Positions 11,267 to 22,230 of a stretch of DNA of 64,000 nucleotides are shown piece by piece. The stretch comes from Durusdinium trenchii (lineage: Eukaryota > Sar > Dinophyceae > Suessiales > Symbiodiniaceae). Each line of letters begins with the position of its first letter. Within the stretch, counting starts at the first letter, position 1. The notes beneath the pieces are model-generated. The model was not told where the DNA came from. It did not search any database and worked only from the letters and a program-made list of their open reading frames with translations. Made by a program: the position numbers and the translations under genes. The stretch spans positions 1,050,856 to 1,114,855 of the forward strand of contig CAXAMN010003780.1 in NCBI GenBank assembly GCA_963970005.1, written 5' to 3'.

Positions 11267-13269
11267 GTGTCTCCTTTTATCACTCTTCGTTGTTCGTGTT
11301 TGTTCAAGTCATGATATTGTTCAACAATGTCTTCGTTGTTCCCGTCTGTTCGCCGAATGATTGTTCGTCTGTAGTTGCTCAATGTCTCCAGTGGTACTGG
11401 GCAATTGTCGCCAGGAACAAAGAGAGCTTTCCTCTTGTTCCGGTGATACCGTACGAGGTATCCTTCATTGTTGTAGTTCCAGTAATCGCTATTGCCTCCA
11501 AGGACTTGTTGTGGTCCATGTCTTGTCAGTGTTGTTGGGGCAATCATTGCAATCATGCCCTTTTGTGTTTGTCTCAGCTGGAGCTGTTGATGTTGTCCCA
11601 GGTTCATGACTGTTGCTGGTAAGTAGTAGAGATTGTACTGCTGCACCAAGGGAACATTGAATCCCTTGTCATGGCGCATTGTTGGAGTGTCGTTGAACCT
11701 GATGTCAAAGCCTTGTTCTGCCAGTCTTGTCACTGACAGAATTGGGTCGTGGATGTCACACACATAGAATGGTATGACAATTGGTTGTCCTCTTGATTGC
11801 ATGTAGACCCATCTCACGCCGTAGCATTGTATTGTCTTGTTCGTCACTGTCCTGAGATTTGGGCTTTGCGCTTGGTCGATCTTGTACACTGGATAGTTGT
11901 CTGCAAACCATAGTGGACAGACATGTGTGGCTGCTCCACTGTCGATCATGATGTGCATAGTGTCTGTTGCGCCGCTGCTTGTGGTGTCTGTCTTGTAGAC
12001 ATTGCCATTGCTGATCATGGCGATGACATGGATTGGTGTCATGTCATTGTTGCCATTGGACGGAATTGGTGGTAGTGCCAATGGCTGTTGTCCTGGTTGT
12101 GATCTCATGTAGTCCTGATAGTACCATCCATTGTCATAGTAGTCATCGTACCATTGTGCTGTCGCATCCTCAATGTCGTTGCTTTCTCCTTGTCCAATGT
12201 TGTGTATTGCCACTCTGCAATCTTTGGCAAAATGTCCTGTTCTTCCACATCTGTAGCATGTATCTGTTGCTTGTTTTCCTTTGTTGCCTCTTCCGAATGG
12301 ATTGCCAAAGCCGATCGGACTGTTGTTGTAGTTGTTGAATCCTTTTCCTCCATGCTTTCCTTTTCCTTTGTGGCTGATGTTGTAACTGTTGTATCCGTAG
12401 CCGTTGTATCCTCCGTAGCCTTTGCCTTTGTTCTTTCCTTTTCCTTTTCCTTTGTAGCCGTTGTACTTGCCTTTTCCTTTGTGGATTGCATCAATGTCCA
12501 TGGGTGCTTGTCCTCCACCGAAGCTTGTTGCTACACTGGATGATTGTGATCGTACTTGTTGTAGTTTGCTGAATGCTGTTGTTGATCTGTAGTATTCAAT
12601 GATTGTTTGTTTGACTCTTGCATAGTTTGGGCTTTGTCCTGAAAGGAGTTGTAAGTGTTGTTGTAGTGGTCCACTTGTCTCATTGAGCAATACGGCAATC
12701 TTCACTGAGTCTGGGAGTGTTTGTCCATTGTCTCGCTCAAATCGTTGTAGTTCAAATTCCCATGTGGAAAATGATTCTTCGAAGTTGTTCTTGTCAAACG
12801 TTGGTTTCAACAATCTTGTCAAGTGTCCTATGGATCTTGTCCCCAATGGGATGGAGAAGCGGATGCACAGTTGTCTGTACATCTCGAAGCCAATTGTGCG
12901 TTGGTATTGTCTGCATACTGTAGCTGCTGCTCCAGTCGTTGTGTTGATGAGGATGTACCTCAAATCAGTGCTGAGGCGAACATGTCGTTCACCGTCTTCG
13001 ATTGTTGATGCCGCTGCTCGTAATTGTAGCTCTGTGAGTTCTGCTGTGCCTCGTTCTGCTGCTTGTAGTAGTTCTGTGTAGTCATTGTCTTGCAATCCCA
13101 TGTATGCTGTGAACTTGTACTTCCATTCCTCGAACGTGCCATAGTCTCCATTGAAGAAAGGTGGTTTGAGTTTGTATCTGTTCATGTTTGCCATGTTGGT
13201 GATTGTCTCGTCTTCTGGAACTGGAGGTAGGCCATCTCCAGCTTGAGCTGCTGCTGGTTGTGCTGCCAT
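11053..13269 (-). CDS. copia Gag and aspartic protease
   Basis: Encodes capsid, nucleocapsid and protease of the element. I take the ATG at 13269 as start; the frame is open further upstream without another ATG that I can support. The N-terminal half is a copia Gag (a KPPFFNGDYGTFEEWKYKF block near the start). A Gly/Lys/Tyr-rich stretch (about 12345-12485) is followed by a CCHC zinc knuckle CYRCGRTGHFAKDC (12217-12258). The protease active site IDSGAATHVCP lies near 11926-11948. The frame is uninterrupted, so this is the best preserved part of the element. The C-terminus overlaps the integrase frame. Confidence 0.92.
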   Translation of the reverse strand: MAAQPAAAQAGDGLPPVPEDETITNMANMNRYKLKPPFFNGDYGTFEEWKYKFTAYMGLQDNDYTELLQAAERGTAELTELQLRAAASTIEDGERHVRLSTDLRYILINTTTGAAATVCRQYQRTIGFEMYRQLCIRFSIPLGTRSIGHLTRLLKPTFDKNNFEESFSTWEFELQRFERDNGQTLPDSVKIAVLLNETSGPLQQHLQLLSGQSPNYARVKQTIIEYYRSTTAFSKLQQVRSQSSSVATSFGGGQAPMDIDAIHKGKGKYNGYKGKGKGKNKGKGYGGYNGYGYNSYNISHKGKGKHGGKGFNNYNNSPIGFGNPFGRGNKGKQATDTCYRCGRTGHFAKDCRVAIHNIGQGESNDIEDATAQWYDDYYDNGWYYQDYMRSQPGQQPLALPPIPSNGNNDMTPIHVIAMISNGNVYKTDTTSSGATDTMHIMIDSGAATHVCPLWFADNYPVYKIDQAQSPNLRTVTNKTIQCYGVRWVYMQSRGQPIVIPFYVCDIHDPILSVTRLAEQGFDIRFNDTPTMRHDKGFNVPLVQQYNLYYLPATVMNLGQHQQLQLRQTQKGMIAMIAPTTLTRHGPQQVLGGNSDYWNYNNEGYLVRYHRNKRKALFVPGDNCPVPLETLSNYRRTIIRRTDGNNEDIVEQYHDLNKHEQRRVIKGDTWTGETWFRVNKQPAQPAPSTAKTTEKTEKASQAIQARHQPTTLQVPDRDGTTPQSSREPLYRHRRRSQHQ

Positions 13270-13384
13270 TGTTGCAGCTGTGCAAGCTACCTGTTGTAGG
13301 GTCAAGGCTTGCTCTCCGTTGTCTGTGTTTGTGTGCTTGTGCCTGTTGTTGTATTGGAGCTCACCTGGATTGTTGTTACCAGGA

Positions 13385-13401
13385 TCCTTGCTCCGCTACC
13401 A
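13385..13401 (-). other. primer-binding site, initiator-Met tRNA type
   Basis: Directly inside the 5' LTR the minus strand reads TGGTAGCGGAGCAAGG. This is complementary to a tRNA 3' end made of CCA, discriminator A, an acceptor strand whose partner would start AGCGGAG, and part of the T stem. The implied A1-U72 pair is the hallmark of eukaryotic initiator tRNA-Met, the usual primer of copia elements. Confidence 0.75.
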
Positions 13402-13581
13402 TGTAAAATTCAGCAGCTATTTGTTTGTCGTTTGTTTGCGCACGTCTCTGTATTGTTTTCCTCTTCAGCTAGGCTGGGCTCAAGGCCTTTGATCCAAGGT
13501 GCATTGTATAGCACCGTGCAGTTGTACATCAACACTACGATGGAGTAAATAAGCTATTGTGAAAAAGCTTGTCTCTTAACA
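13402..13581 (-). repeat. 5' LTR of copia element (180 bp)
   Basis: The same sequence as the LTR at 6854-7027 with a 6-bp insertion near 13472. On the minus strand it is the upstream LTR and should hold promoter and transcription start. It is unusually short for an LTR, but short LTRs are usual in copia elements. Confidence 0.95.
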
Positions 13582-13707
13582 AGAGAGAGAGAGAGAGAGA
13601 GCAAGAGAGCAGAATAATATTTCCAGGTGAAAGGCAACCATGCCAAAACTTATATATATATACTATTACATACTACAAGTGTAATCAATTACAAATAACC
13701 TAACTAA

Positions 13708-13739
<32 letters not shown>

Positions 13740-15588
13740 TACTTGCCTGCGGGTCTCCTGTTCATTGGTTGTTTGCACGCAGAGATAGCAGACCTCAGTG
13801 CCGGAACTAGTTTAAAGGTGTTTGGAGCTGATGCAGGAGGTTGACGAACTGATGCACTTGAGACTGGATTATTGTTTTGGCAAATGTGCAAGGCATGTTG
13901 TTTTCTTCAAAAGCTTGCTGCTTGACTCGTAGCCACGTTGACAGTGGCAAACTCGCTCTCAAGCTTGCTAGGGCATATACAGGCATATATACATATAACA
14001 TAATATATTACAATATAATATACTAGAACATAATACAATATAATACAATATAATTTATATATACATATACCAGCTAATGACATACATAACTTCTAGTTCA
14101 AACGCAGAACAGACTCGAGAAACATTAATCAGAATTCAACAATAAGAGCACGGAGTAGAGGCTTGGGCACATCGCCATAGAGTGGAGTAGACTGTGTTGT
14201 GACATTATGACTAACAATTCACCATGCTTGTAACAATCTTGCTATAAATGTTGGTTGGTATGCTTCTCGGATTTTGTTGGTTCCTTCATATTCCAAGCAG
14301 CCCATCCCATCTGGAAACGTGCACTCCGCACCGGTGTTTTGTTCAGCCTCAGAGGTCAGCGAAGAGATGCATTTGCTCCTCCTTTCGGCCCTGGGGCCCT
14401 GGACCCGCCCCTTGGCGCCGAGAAGCCTGGGCGGTCAGCCGGGCTCGCGGTGTCCCATCACATGAAGCTCCGGTCTTCCGCGATCTCAAAAACCGGTCTT
14501 CACTGCAGGCTGCTACTCCCCATACAGGGGGATGCTAGGCATTTGGTTTCACATATGTGTTAAAGAAACAAACTGAGAGTTGCGCGTCGTCCAAAACCTT
14601 TCTTTTTGGGGCCGGTGTCCTGACATCTATATGGGCTATACTAGGGCCTTTAAAACGTTTGGCTGCTACTCACTACGAGAAGAAAAATCACCGCTCGCCA
14701 CCAGGGATCTCTTCCGATCTTCTCTTCGCTCCTCTCAGGCGAGTGAAAGGCGCTGACGCCGGGCAAAAACGGCTCGTGGCTCGTGGAGCTGCGTCCGCTC
14801 GCGGCGGTATGTTATGGGAGGAGAACCTGGATGAACCTAACGAGGATCTGACTATAGGCTATAGGTGTGTGTTTGATTCTCACTGACTGTAGGCTATGGG
14901 TGCCCTTTGATGGAATCACATGATGTATGGTTAGGTACTATGGTACTGATAGTATACTGTACATGGCAATGCTTTGGCACCTGGGTGGATTGACTGGGCC
15001 CTTTGATCACATAAGACTGCGTCTCTAAACTCTGCCGGCTCTTCTTCGCCTTTCGATCGCACAAAAAACTAGACGACTGGGCAATCTGGTTGAAAAAACG
15101 TTCTCCCCCGTTCCGTCTCGCAGTTCTTGGAATTCCTTCAAGACATACTGCAACAGAAGCTGCTAGACTCTGCTCGGCCATCGAAGATGGTTTTTTTGGT
15201 TTTGGATGCGTCCAACCCTGTTTTGAGTTCTATCTAAATTGTGTTGGCATCGAATCCGTTGGCCCCACTGCCCCACTAGACCAGTCGTTACAGATATTAC
15301 ACTGTCCTACTGTTGTTCCATCATACTATGAGACACGCACCAGCCATGGTGGAAGATTGAATCCAATTGGGGAAAACAAAACACCAGCGCCTTGTCCGCC
15401 GCCACCGTTCGGCTCAAAAGACATGGGGCGAAGGCCCAAAGGCCCCGAGGAGAAGCCCACAGGTTTCTCGTCGAACAGGGCCGGAGTTTGGGATGGAGAA
15501 CGGGACACCTATCAAAAAGAAATTTGATTCCTATCAATAAAACACTACTGTAATTCGTATCAAAACAAACATTTCCCCCCTACTCCTT

Positions 15589-15687
15589 CGGTCTTGGTCG
15601 CTTGGTCCTTTGGTCCCTTTGTCCTGGTCCCTTGGTCCCTTGGTCCTTTGGTGTCCTCTGGTCCCTTGGTCCTCTGGTCCTGGTCGT
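15589..15687. repeat. degenerate TTGGTCC-type minisatellite
   Basis: About ten irregular copies of a 7-10 bp motif built on CCTTTGGTC or CCCTTGGTC. Low complexity, no coding meaning. Confidence 0.85.
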
Positions 15688-15770
15688 CATGTCTTTGGAT
15701 CTGTACTTTCGGGGCGAGTCGCGTTAAGGGTGATTTGGACATCTCCTGGTCACACATCCTGTGAAGCACT

Positions 15771-16085
15771 GTAGCAGACCTTTTATCTCGACACCTAGCA
15801 GACCTTTTATGAGCCACCCGGTGGTAAATTTAGACGAGTAAGGTGCCATTCCAATTTAGCAAACCTTTTGTGAGCCACCCGGCATTAACATTTAGAAGAG
15901 GAAGGAGCCATTCCCACGAAGCAGCTTTTGTTAGCCTTGCGAGAGTAAAACTTAGAGGAAGAAGTTGCCATTCCAACGTAGCAGGCCTTTGTTTTGTGAG
16001 CAACCCGAGGGTAGAATTTGGAGAAGGAAGGTGCTAATCGAGTGTAGCAGACCTTTTGTGAGCCACCTGCGGGTGAAATAAGGGG
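15771..16085. repeat. degenerate ~62-bp tandem repeat, about 5 copies
   Basis: Each copy carries TAGCAGACCTTTTGTGAGCC, then ACCCG, then a GTAAAATTTAGA-like piece and GGAAGGTGCCATTCC. Copies begin near 15796, 15857, 15918, 15978 and 16045 and have diverged by substitutions and small indels. They do not share an open frame. Confidence 0.8.
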
Positions 16086-16336
16086 AGTAGTAAACTTAAA
16101 GGTCTCGAGATTCAGAGAGATGCAGGTCTGGAGTCAGAAAGATCATGGTCAAGATGCACAGGTCTAGAAACCCAGAGATCTAAAGATGTTCTAAAGGTCT
16201 AGACTTGTAGAGGGTCTAGACAGATCTAAAGGCCGAGATCCAGAAAGGTTTTGAGATGCAGAGAGAGGTCCAGAGCGGCTCAGATCCAGAGATGTCAAGG
16301 GCTCTTTTGCAGAGGTCTTGAGATCCGCAGAAATGT

Positions 16337-16505
16337 CGCGCCTGCCACGCAAATTTCACTTCGAGGTTCGCGATCGCTGCGCCTGCCGCGAAATCTGCAC
16401 TTAGAGGTTCACCCAGCCCCACGCCTGCCGCGAAATCTGCACCTCCAGTGCACAAAGTGCCGCGCCTGCCACGAAATCTGCACATCAAGATTTACATCGC
16501 GGAGC
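16337..16505. repeat. degenerate ~42-bp tandem repeat, about 4 copies
   Basis: Four copies around the core GCGCCTGCCRCGAAATCTGC. They follow immediately after a tract rich in GGTCTAGA/AGATCC words (16130-16330). One minus-strand frame reads through them as a repeated RGRRG-type peptide, which is probably incidental. Confidence 0.8.
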
Positions 16506-18715
16506 CCTGCCAAGGTGGTTCGCACAGGCAGGCGCAGCCCTTTGTGAATTGATTTTTGGTTTGTTTTGATATTTTTGGGTATTATGATATAAAATGCTTT
16601 GTTGCGATAGCCCGGCCATGGAGAACTGGGCCGAACTGGTGGAACGAGGATGTGGGCAGAGGATTTTTTGAGGAGGTCGATGCTCACATGATTTCAGATG
16701 AAATGTAGCGATGAAAATACGGTAACTACATGACTACATGATATCCTCCAATTCTTCAAGGCTTAAGACATTGAATAATTTGTTTGAAACATTTTTGGGT
16801 TCCCCTTGGGCGTTGTTGTTTGGTATGTTTTGTCAGCAGCCTGGTAACCTGGTAAGTTGTGGTTGTGACAGGGACACAGGTTCTTCACCCTGCGGCGTTT
16901 CAGGTCTTGTCAGAACCCGCCATTGGCAGCCTCCCAGGTACACCAGCTCCGGGTGCCTTCTCCGCGCGCGGGGCGCGGAGCCCGCGGAGCCGCGCCCAGC
17001 ATGTTGCCCATGCCAATGAGTGGGCCTTAGGGGGCGGACTTTGGTGCCCAAAATTGTTTGGCTGGGGCACACTTTTTGAAGATGGTAGAGAGAGAGGTCG
17101 GTATGGATGGTGCTGCTAGATAGGTGAAGAAGTGAGGCTGTCAACAGTTAAGAATTTAGATTTACATTCAGTGTTTTTTTCCGGAGACTTGGTCGAGTCG
17201 TCGTGAACCATTTCATACCATTTCATGCTGTTTTTGAAGCCATCGAAACCTCGAAACCTATGTGGTTGCTAGGCCTTTTTGATTCAAAAAACTATGGAAA
17301 CACTCAGATTGTTGGAACGCAGGTGTTGCGGGCCCTTTCAAGTTGTTGGAAACACTTCTACTGGTGCTAAGTCATCCTTTTGTTGATTGGTACCCATTTG
17401 ATTGATACCCATTTTGAGCTGGAAGCTGCTCATCAACATTTCTGCCGTGGAAGCGGTCAACCTTGGTTCTTTGGAAAACCTCATAGATTGTAAACGGTTA
17501 CTATACTACATATACTAGCAAACAATCAAACAATCACATTGCCCCAATGCTCAGAGCATCTCGCGGCGTCAGACACAAGTTTTTTTAATGTCCTGACGCA
17601 CCCTGGTTCTCTCACTAAAACACATTGCAACGCGTGTTACTCTAAGGTTGGGATGAAAACAATCGCAACAGACTTATATACCAGGACTGGTACTCGTACC
17701 AGGACTAGGACCATCCAATGGGTGTCCGATGGACTACTCAGCACCACTTAGGGACCTCCCACAGTATGGTCATGGATGGTCCAGGTATGCGAATGCTTTG
17801 GGCTCTAGTTAAAATATATGTGAGTGTTCCCCCCGGCATCCTTGGCATCCTTTGCGCGTTGAGGCCGCAAAACACCACGGACCCGTCCAAGTACACCAAG
17901 GATTGGAGACAGGGAAGAGGGTGAGGAAGGAGCCCCACACGGTTTACCAGAATGCTGACAGAGCCAGCAAATTCTGCCTAATTGTGCCAGGTGGGGTTGA
18001 ACTGGGGAGTGTTGTGCCCTGATTGATTTCAGCTCATGATGACTTAACCAAAGGAAAGTCAAGTGAGGAGCCCTTGTTGAGTTGTATTGTATGTGGTAAA
18101 TTCATCACATTTGTACATTCACCCGGGTGGTTTCAAGGGATGATCAGGGGATGTATTATGATTTCTTACATGCATTTGCACACCAGCCGGTTCAGATATT
18201 CGCAGTTGTGCTTCCTTAAACGCCCCTTGGTGGCGTACCGTTTCTTTGAAATGTAAAGCCCTGAAGGGGCAAGTACTCCCAAGAGATCGCATTAATATCA
18301 GTCAATATCCCGACTACTTGGAGGCTGAGGACGCGTCACAGCCAGCTGGGTGAGCCAAGTTCTGCCAGGAAGGGGTTGGTTGACTGAGAAATGCCACCGG
18401 GTAGGGTGCTTCATGTAATTTCAGGTTGGCCATTGCGTCCGATCATGTTGGTTGTCACTACGCTTGCTTGCGTGCCACACAGGCCAAGAGGGACATGGAG
18501 CCTGGCCGTGCCCAGACAGAGGCTGTCAATGGTTTTCACATTAAGCACCTGTAAGCCTGGTAGGAGAACATCCCAACTATACTGTACTTGGTTCCTTGTT
18601 CTGGGGTTGTCACAAAGCCGCCAACAGCGTTTGGCGGCTCCAGCAGGGGTTCCTTCATGTCAATCTTGGCCTCGATCATCCGTCCATGTTGTCCCGGAAG
18701 CACCAAAAGCACGAA

Positions 18716-18760
18716 GGACATGTCACCTGGAAGGACATGTCACCTGGAAGGACATCGCGA
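18716..18760. repeat. 18-bp direct repeat
   Basis: About 2.5 copies of GGACATGTCACCTGGAAG in tandem. Confidence 0.85.
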
Positions 18761-19921
18761 AAGTACGAAGACTCTGAGGATCTCCAGTGAGTTCAGTAAT
18801 GTTGAATGTTGACTACTAAGATGACTAAAGCCCTTCTGCCAAGATGGTTTAACAGTTTAACATCTCCTATTTTGGAAGGTTTTCTTGAATCAACCGTCAA
18901 CAATTCGCATTTGTTTTGTGTATTTTTCTCACCGCCCATGAGCAACCTCAAGCTTGCATTGCCGCCGGCCCCAAGATCTATCAAGATTTGCTCGGCACGA
19001 CGCGACTGAGGCACGACAGACTTGGGGCGCGGCCACCTCGGACGCATTGTCCAAGAGATATAGCGCAGGGAGCACAGAGTTGAAGAGGATCAAAGGTGGA
19101 TGTGGGTTTGGCTGGTTTGGCTTCAAGAATGCCACCTGGCTGCTATTTCAGTGGCAGATGTGGCAGACAACCAAGAATGTCTCAAGGAGTTTTTGGGCAC
19201 CCCGACCTTCTTTTTGCGAAGAGGTCCAGATGATCCAAGGTACTCGGGTGGGATGGCGTGGTGTGATAGCATTTGTGGCATATCCGGAGCCTGGAATAGT
19301 CGAGTGGCGTCATTCATGCGTTCATTTTTGCAAAACAACCAAAGAGGTACAGTTGTCCATGTGTTGGATAGGTGAAGGCAGAGAACATGCTAGAGCTGCG
19401 GAGATGGGAGATGAGCTCGTTGGGAAGACCACAACAACTGCTATTGACTGCTATACTCCAACTACTTCGCAGCTGCTGTATACTCCAACTACCAGTACTT
19501 CTGCTCGGCCTGTGACTGTAACTACTGTGCTCGGCCGGCCGGGCCGAGTCCGACTCGCCCTGTGCGGCCGGCCGAGGCCGTGGCCAACGACGAGAAACAG
19601 TCGGCCCAGAAGCGTGAGGCCGGGTGCGGGGCTGATGGGTCGTGCGCCAGGCGACCACCAAGCATGAAGCACCACCCAAAGACCACCAAGCAACCCCTTA
19701 GATTGACCCATGATTTGGTCGACAGCACCCTGCTCAGCAGGGTACTTGTAGATATTTTTGCCCAGCCTTCAGTGAGATCAAGCAGGATGCAACCCAAGAT
19801 GTCCGTACTTTCAGTTTCATCACAAAGCAGCGGAAAATACATTTGAGGCTTGGTTCCATTTGGAACTCTCTTTCGTTCATTGCTGTTTGTGGTTGTTGAT
19901 GCAGGCATATATATATATATA

Positions 19922-20545
19922 CCCTGCCCTTCCAACGTCGAAGTTTTACTTCAACATGGGGACATGTCAATGTATTACTTTAAAGCAGAGCTTACGTCGA
20001 TGTTTTACTTTTTAACACGTGGCAGGAAGAATGGATCTTCTGGGCTCTCATATCAGGCATTGAAGCAAAGCTTCCACATTGAAAGGCAGGTGAATCACAG
20101 TGGAAGCCAGCGTCACAAATGTCTTAGCAAAATAGGACTGTCTTGGACTAAAATGATGGTTTCCTGAGTGGAACCTTTTTGGGGGGAAGAACTTCACGCG
20201 ATTTCACGCGGATCTCACGGTTAAACATGGAATCTAATAGGTAAAACATACACATTCACGCCAATTTCACGGGTAGTTCACGCAGCTTCACGCGAGGGAG
20301 TTCCACCCGGATCTCATAGGAATCTTCTAGAAGGTCCTAAAACTTCACCCCCAGTTCATGAGTATAGACCTCAGGATACCTCAGGGATTCATATGGATGA
20401 ATATGATTCTATGTTCATGTCTGGAAATTCTTGTAAAACCATTCTCTCCATGGATCCAATCAGAATGTTACAGTTACGTCGATGTTTCACCTGGTAAAAC
20501 TACCTTACCCACGTCGAAGTTAAACTTCTACATTGAAGGCCAGGG
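19922..20545. mobile_element. 624-bp TIR element (MITE-like), flanked by (TA)n
   Basis: The left end CCCTGCCCTTCCAACGTCGA and the reverse complement of the right end, CCCTGGCCTTCAATGTAGAA, are terminal inverted repeats that stay alignable for about 38 bp. Both ends abut TATATATA runs, as expected for an element that targets and duplicates TA (Tc1/mariner or PIF-like habit). No transposase is encoded, so it would be non-autonomous. Inside are several short TTCACG words and an internal near-palindrome of the terminal sequence. Family assignment is inference. Confidence 0.65.
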
Positions 20546-22230
20546 TATATATATATATACTTGTTTACATCTTTTTACTGCATTATATAATGACACCAAC
20601 AACTAGCACATGTTCGCCCCTATGTGGCTTGAGTCATGGAGCTTACCGCAAATGTTGGAGGGCTCCTGAATCCTCATTGAGCACCCAGCAACCTTGGAAC
20701 TACTGGGGCGTGAAGAACGCTTGATGAGTGGCTTGATGATATGGCCTCCCTGGGTCCCTACCGAGAGTGCTTTTCCCTTTTGAGAGCCCAGATTCGTGCT
20801 CCCAAAAAGAACGCATGTCCAAGTCCAAGTCGTGGTCTCTATACTCTTTGGGAGTGGAGGCAACTCGCACCACTCGCACACACAAGTTCGCACACCGCCC
20901 ATGGCCGGTGTCACCCAGGCCGCGATGCTTTTTGCCGTGGCTGAGGGGCACATCAACGATCATGAGGTGGCCGAGAGACGCGGTTTTTCACGCGTGGACC
21001 CCCCCGAGAAAAAAAGAGACACAGAGACTTAATGTAGATTCTTTGATTCATACTGTAAACCCCCCCCTGGGTTGAATTGGAAATCCTCTTCAGATGCGGG
21101 GCTTATTAATCAAGAGTCTACATTCATTTCATGGGAACCATGTTCAGCTGCAGGACCAACCAGCCATGGATCTTCGGTCATGACGTGAAACCTCCCTCCA
21201 GCCATGGAGCGGAGCGGGGCATGGCCATGAGCGGCCGTGGGATGACGGGTGTATCCGATGACCATTCGGTGCGCTCCCCCATGGCTCACAGTACTGAAAG
21301 TGATCGTGCAACTCCTGTAGGTGGCACGTTCACTCTTGACATCTCACCAAAAAACACATAGAATTGAATCACTTGACATCAGACCGAAAGCTTCCAAAGC
21401 AAGACACTCCCAAGTCGGGAGTGGCCACTCTGGGAAGAGAATTCGATGGCAAATGTTGCAAGCACAGACCCATGTCGCCCCATTTGTCGACCCATGTTTC
21501 CTCCGACGTGACCAGAACCGCCCGTCACAGCGGACAGCTCAGGATTACTGTAGATTGGTCCGACCGTGGGCCTCACAATTCCACAATAACCATAATAATG
21601 GGACATGAGGAAGCTATTCCTTGCCCTTTCATGTATGTGGATGGCATAGTGTGGAAAGAATTGCTGGCTCTTGATACCTCGGGCCAAAAGATGGAACATG
21701 TTTTTTTCACACCATCATTCTCGACATTTATGTATCCACTGTATCCACTGGTGTGCGTGTGTAATTCTTTTAGTGGAAGCCCCTTCCTTGACAGTTGATA
21801 TTGCTGTACTATATGTTATAGAGATTGCAACATATTGCAACTGCTATGACAATTTCACAATTTGCAATGCGTTCATAGCACAGTCTTGGTGGAAGGAATG
21901 TTGCTCAGTAAAATGTTTTGACCAAAACCTGGTGTTGAACCTACATGAACCTACTTGATATAGAGGACGATGTGGGTCGGTCTATGATTTGTCAGCTGAA
22001 TGGATGTAGTCAAACCAAGAAAGGATCCCCATGCAAGCTCTAGATGGTGCAGATGACTTCATGGTGAAACTCGGCAACCAGGAAGGTGAGGGAATAGCTG
22101 AATAGCTATAGTCATACGCATCACAATCCTACACTGCGCTAAGATACAACTACTTTGAATCGCACCTATAAACAGTTGCCATCACACCAGACCAACCTGC
22201 CAGTCCGACACTCCAACCCGCTGTGCACGC
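20546..22230. other. intergenic, no confident gene
   Basis: No convincing exon was recognised. GC-rich patches at 20820-21000 and 21160-21300 are open in several frames on both strands but show no family signature. Confidence 0.4.

Larger units (their letters stand above)
6854..13581 (-). mobile_element. Ty1/copia-type LTR retrotransposon, complete but mutated
   Basis: A 6.7-kb LTR element transcribed on the minus strand. It has two near-identical LTRs (13402-13581 as 5', 6854-7027 as 3'), a primer-binding site next to the 5' LTR, and the copia gene order Gag, protease, integrase, reverse transcriptase, RNase H (integrase before RT, unlike gypsy). Both LTRs begin TGT and end ACA, and the flanks carry a 5-bp AGAGA duplication within a GA run. 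The coding part is split over three frames by at least one clear 5-bp duplication and one dinucleotide-slippage site, and RNase H has lost a catalytic Asp. The LTRs differ by three substitutions and one 6-bp indel, so insertion is not very old. The copy is probably non-functional by itself. Confidence 0.95.
13582..19921. other. intergenic, repeat-rich, no confident gene
   Basis: Apart from the arrays listed separately, I see no gene here. It begins with a (GA)n tract and (TA)n/(TG)n runs (13655-13740), then AT-rich DNA to 14250. Weakly protein-like open stretches exist at 18540-18721 (minus), 18930-19010 (minus), 17820-17930 (plus) and 19560-19700 (plus). None has a recognisable domain or consistent neighbours, so they are not called. 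Confidence 0.5.

Noticed and set aside
9418-13492. Many plus-strand frames rich in Cys, Val and Leu
   Set aside because: All are antisense to the copia coding region and reflect its AC-rich coding strand.
18536-18721. Protein-like minus-strand stretch
   Set aside because: Possible exon, but isolated, with no splice partner or domain that I could support.
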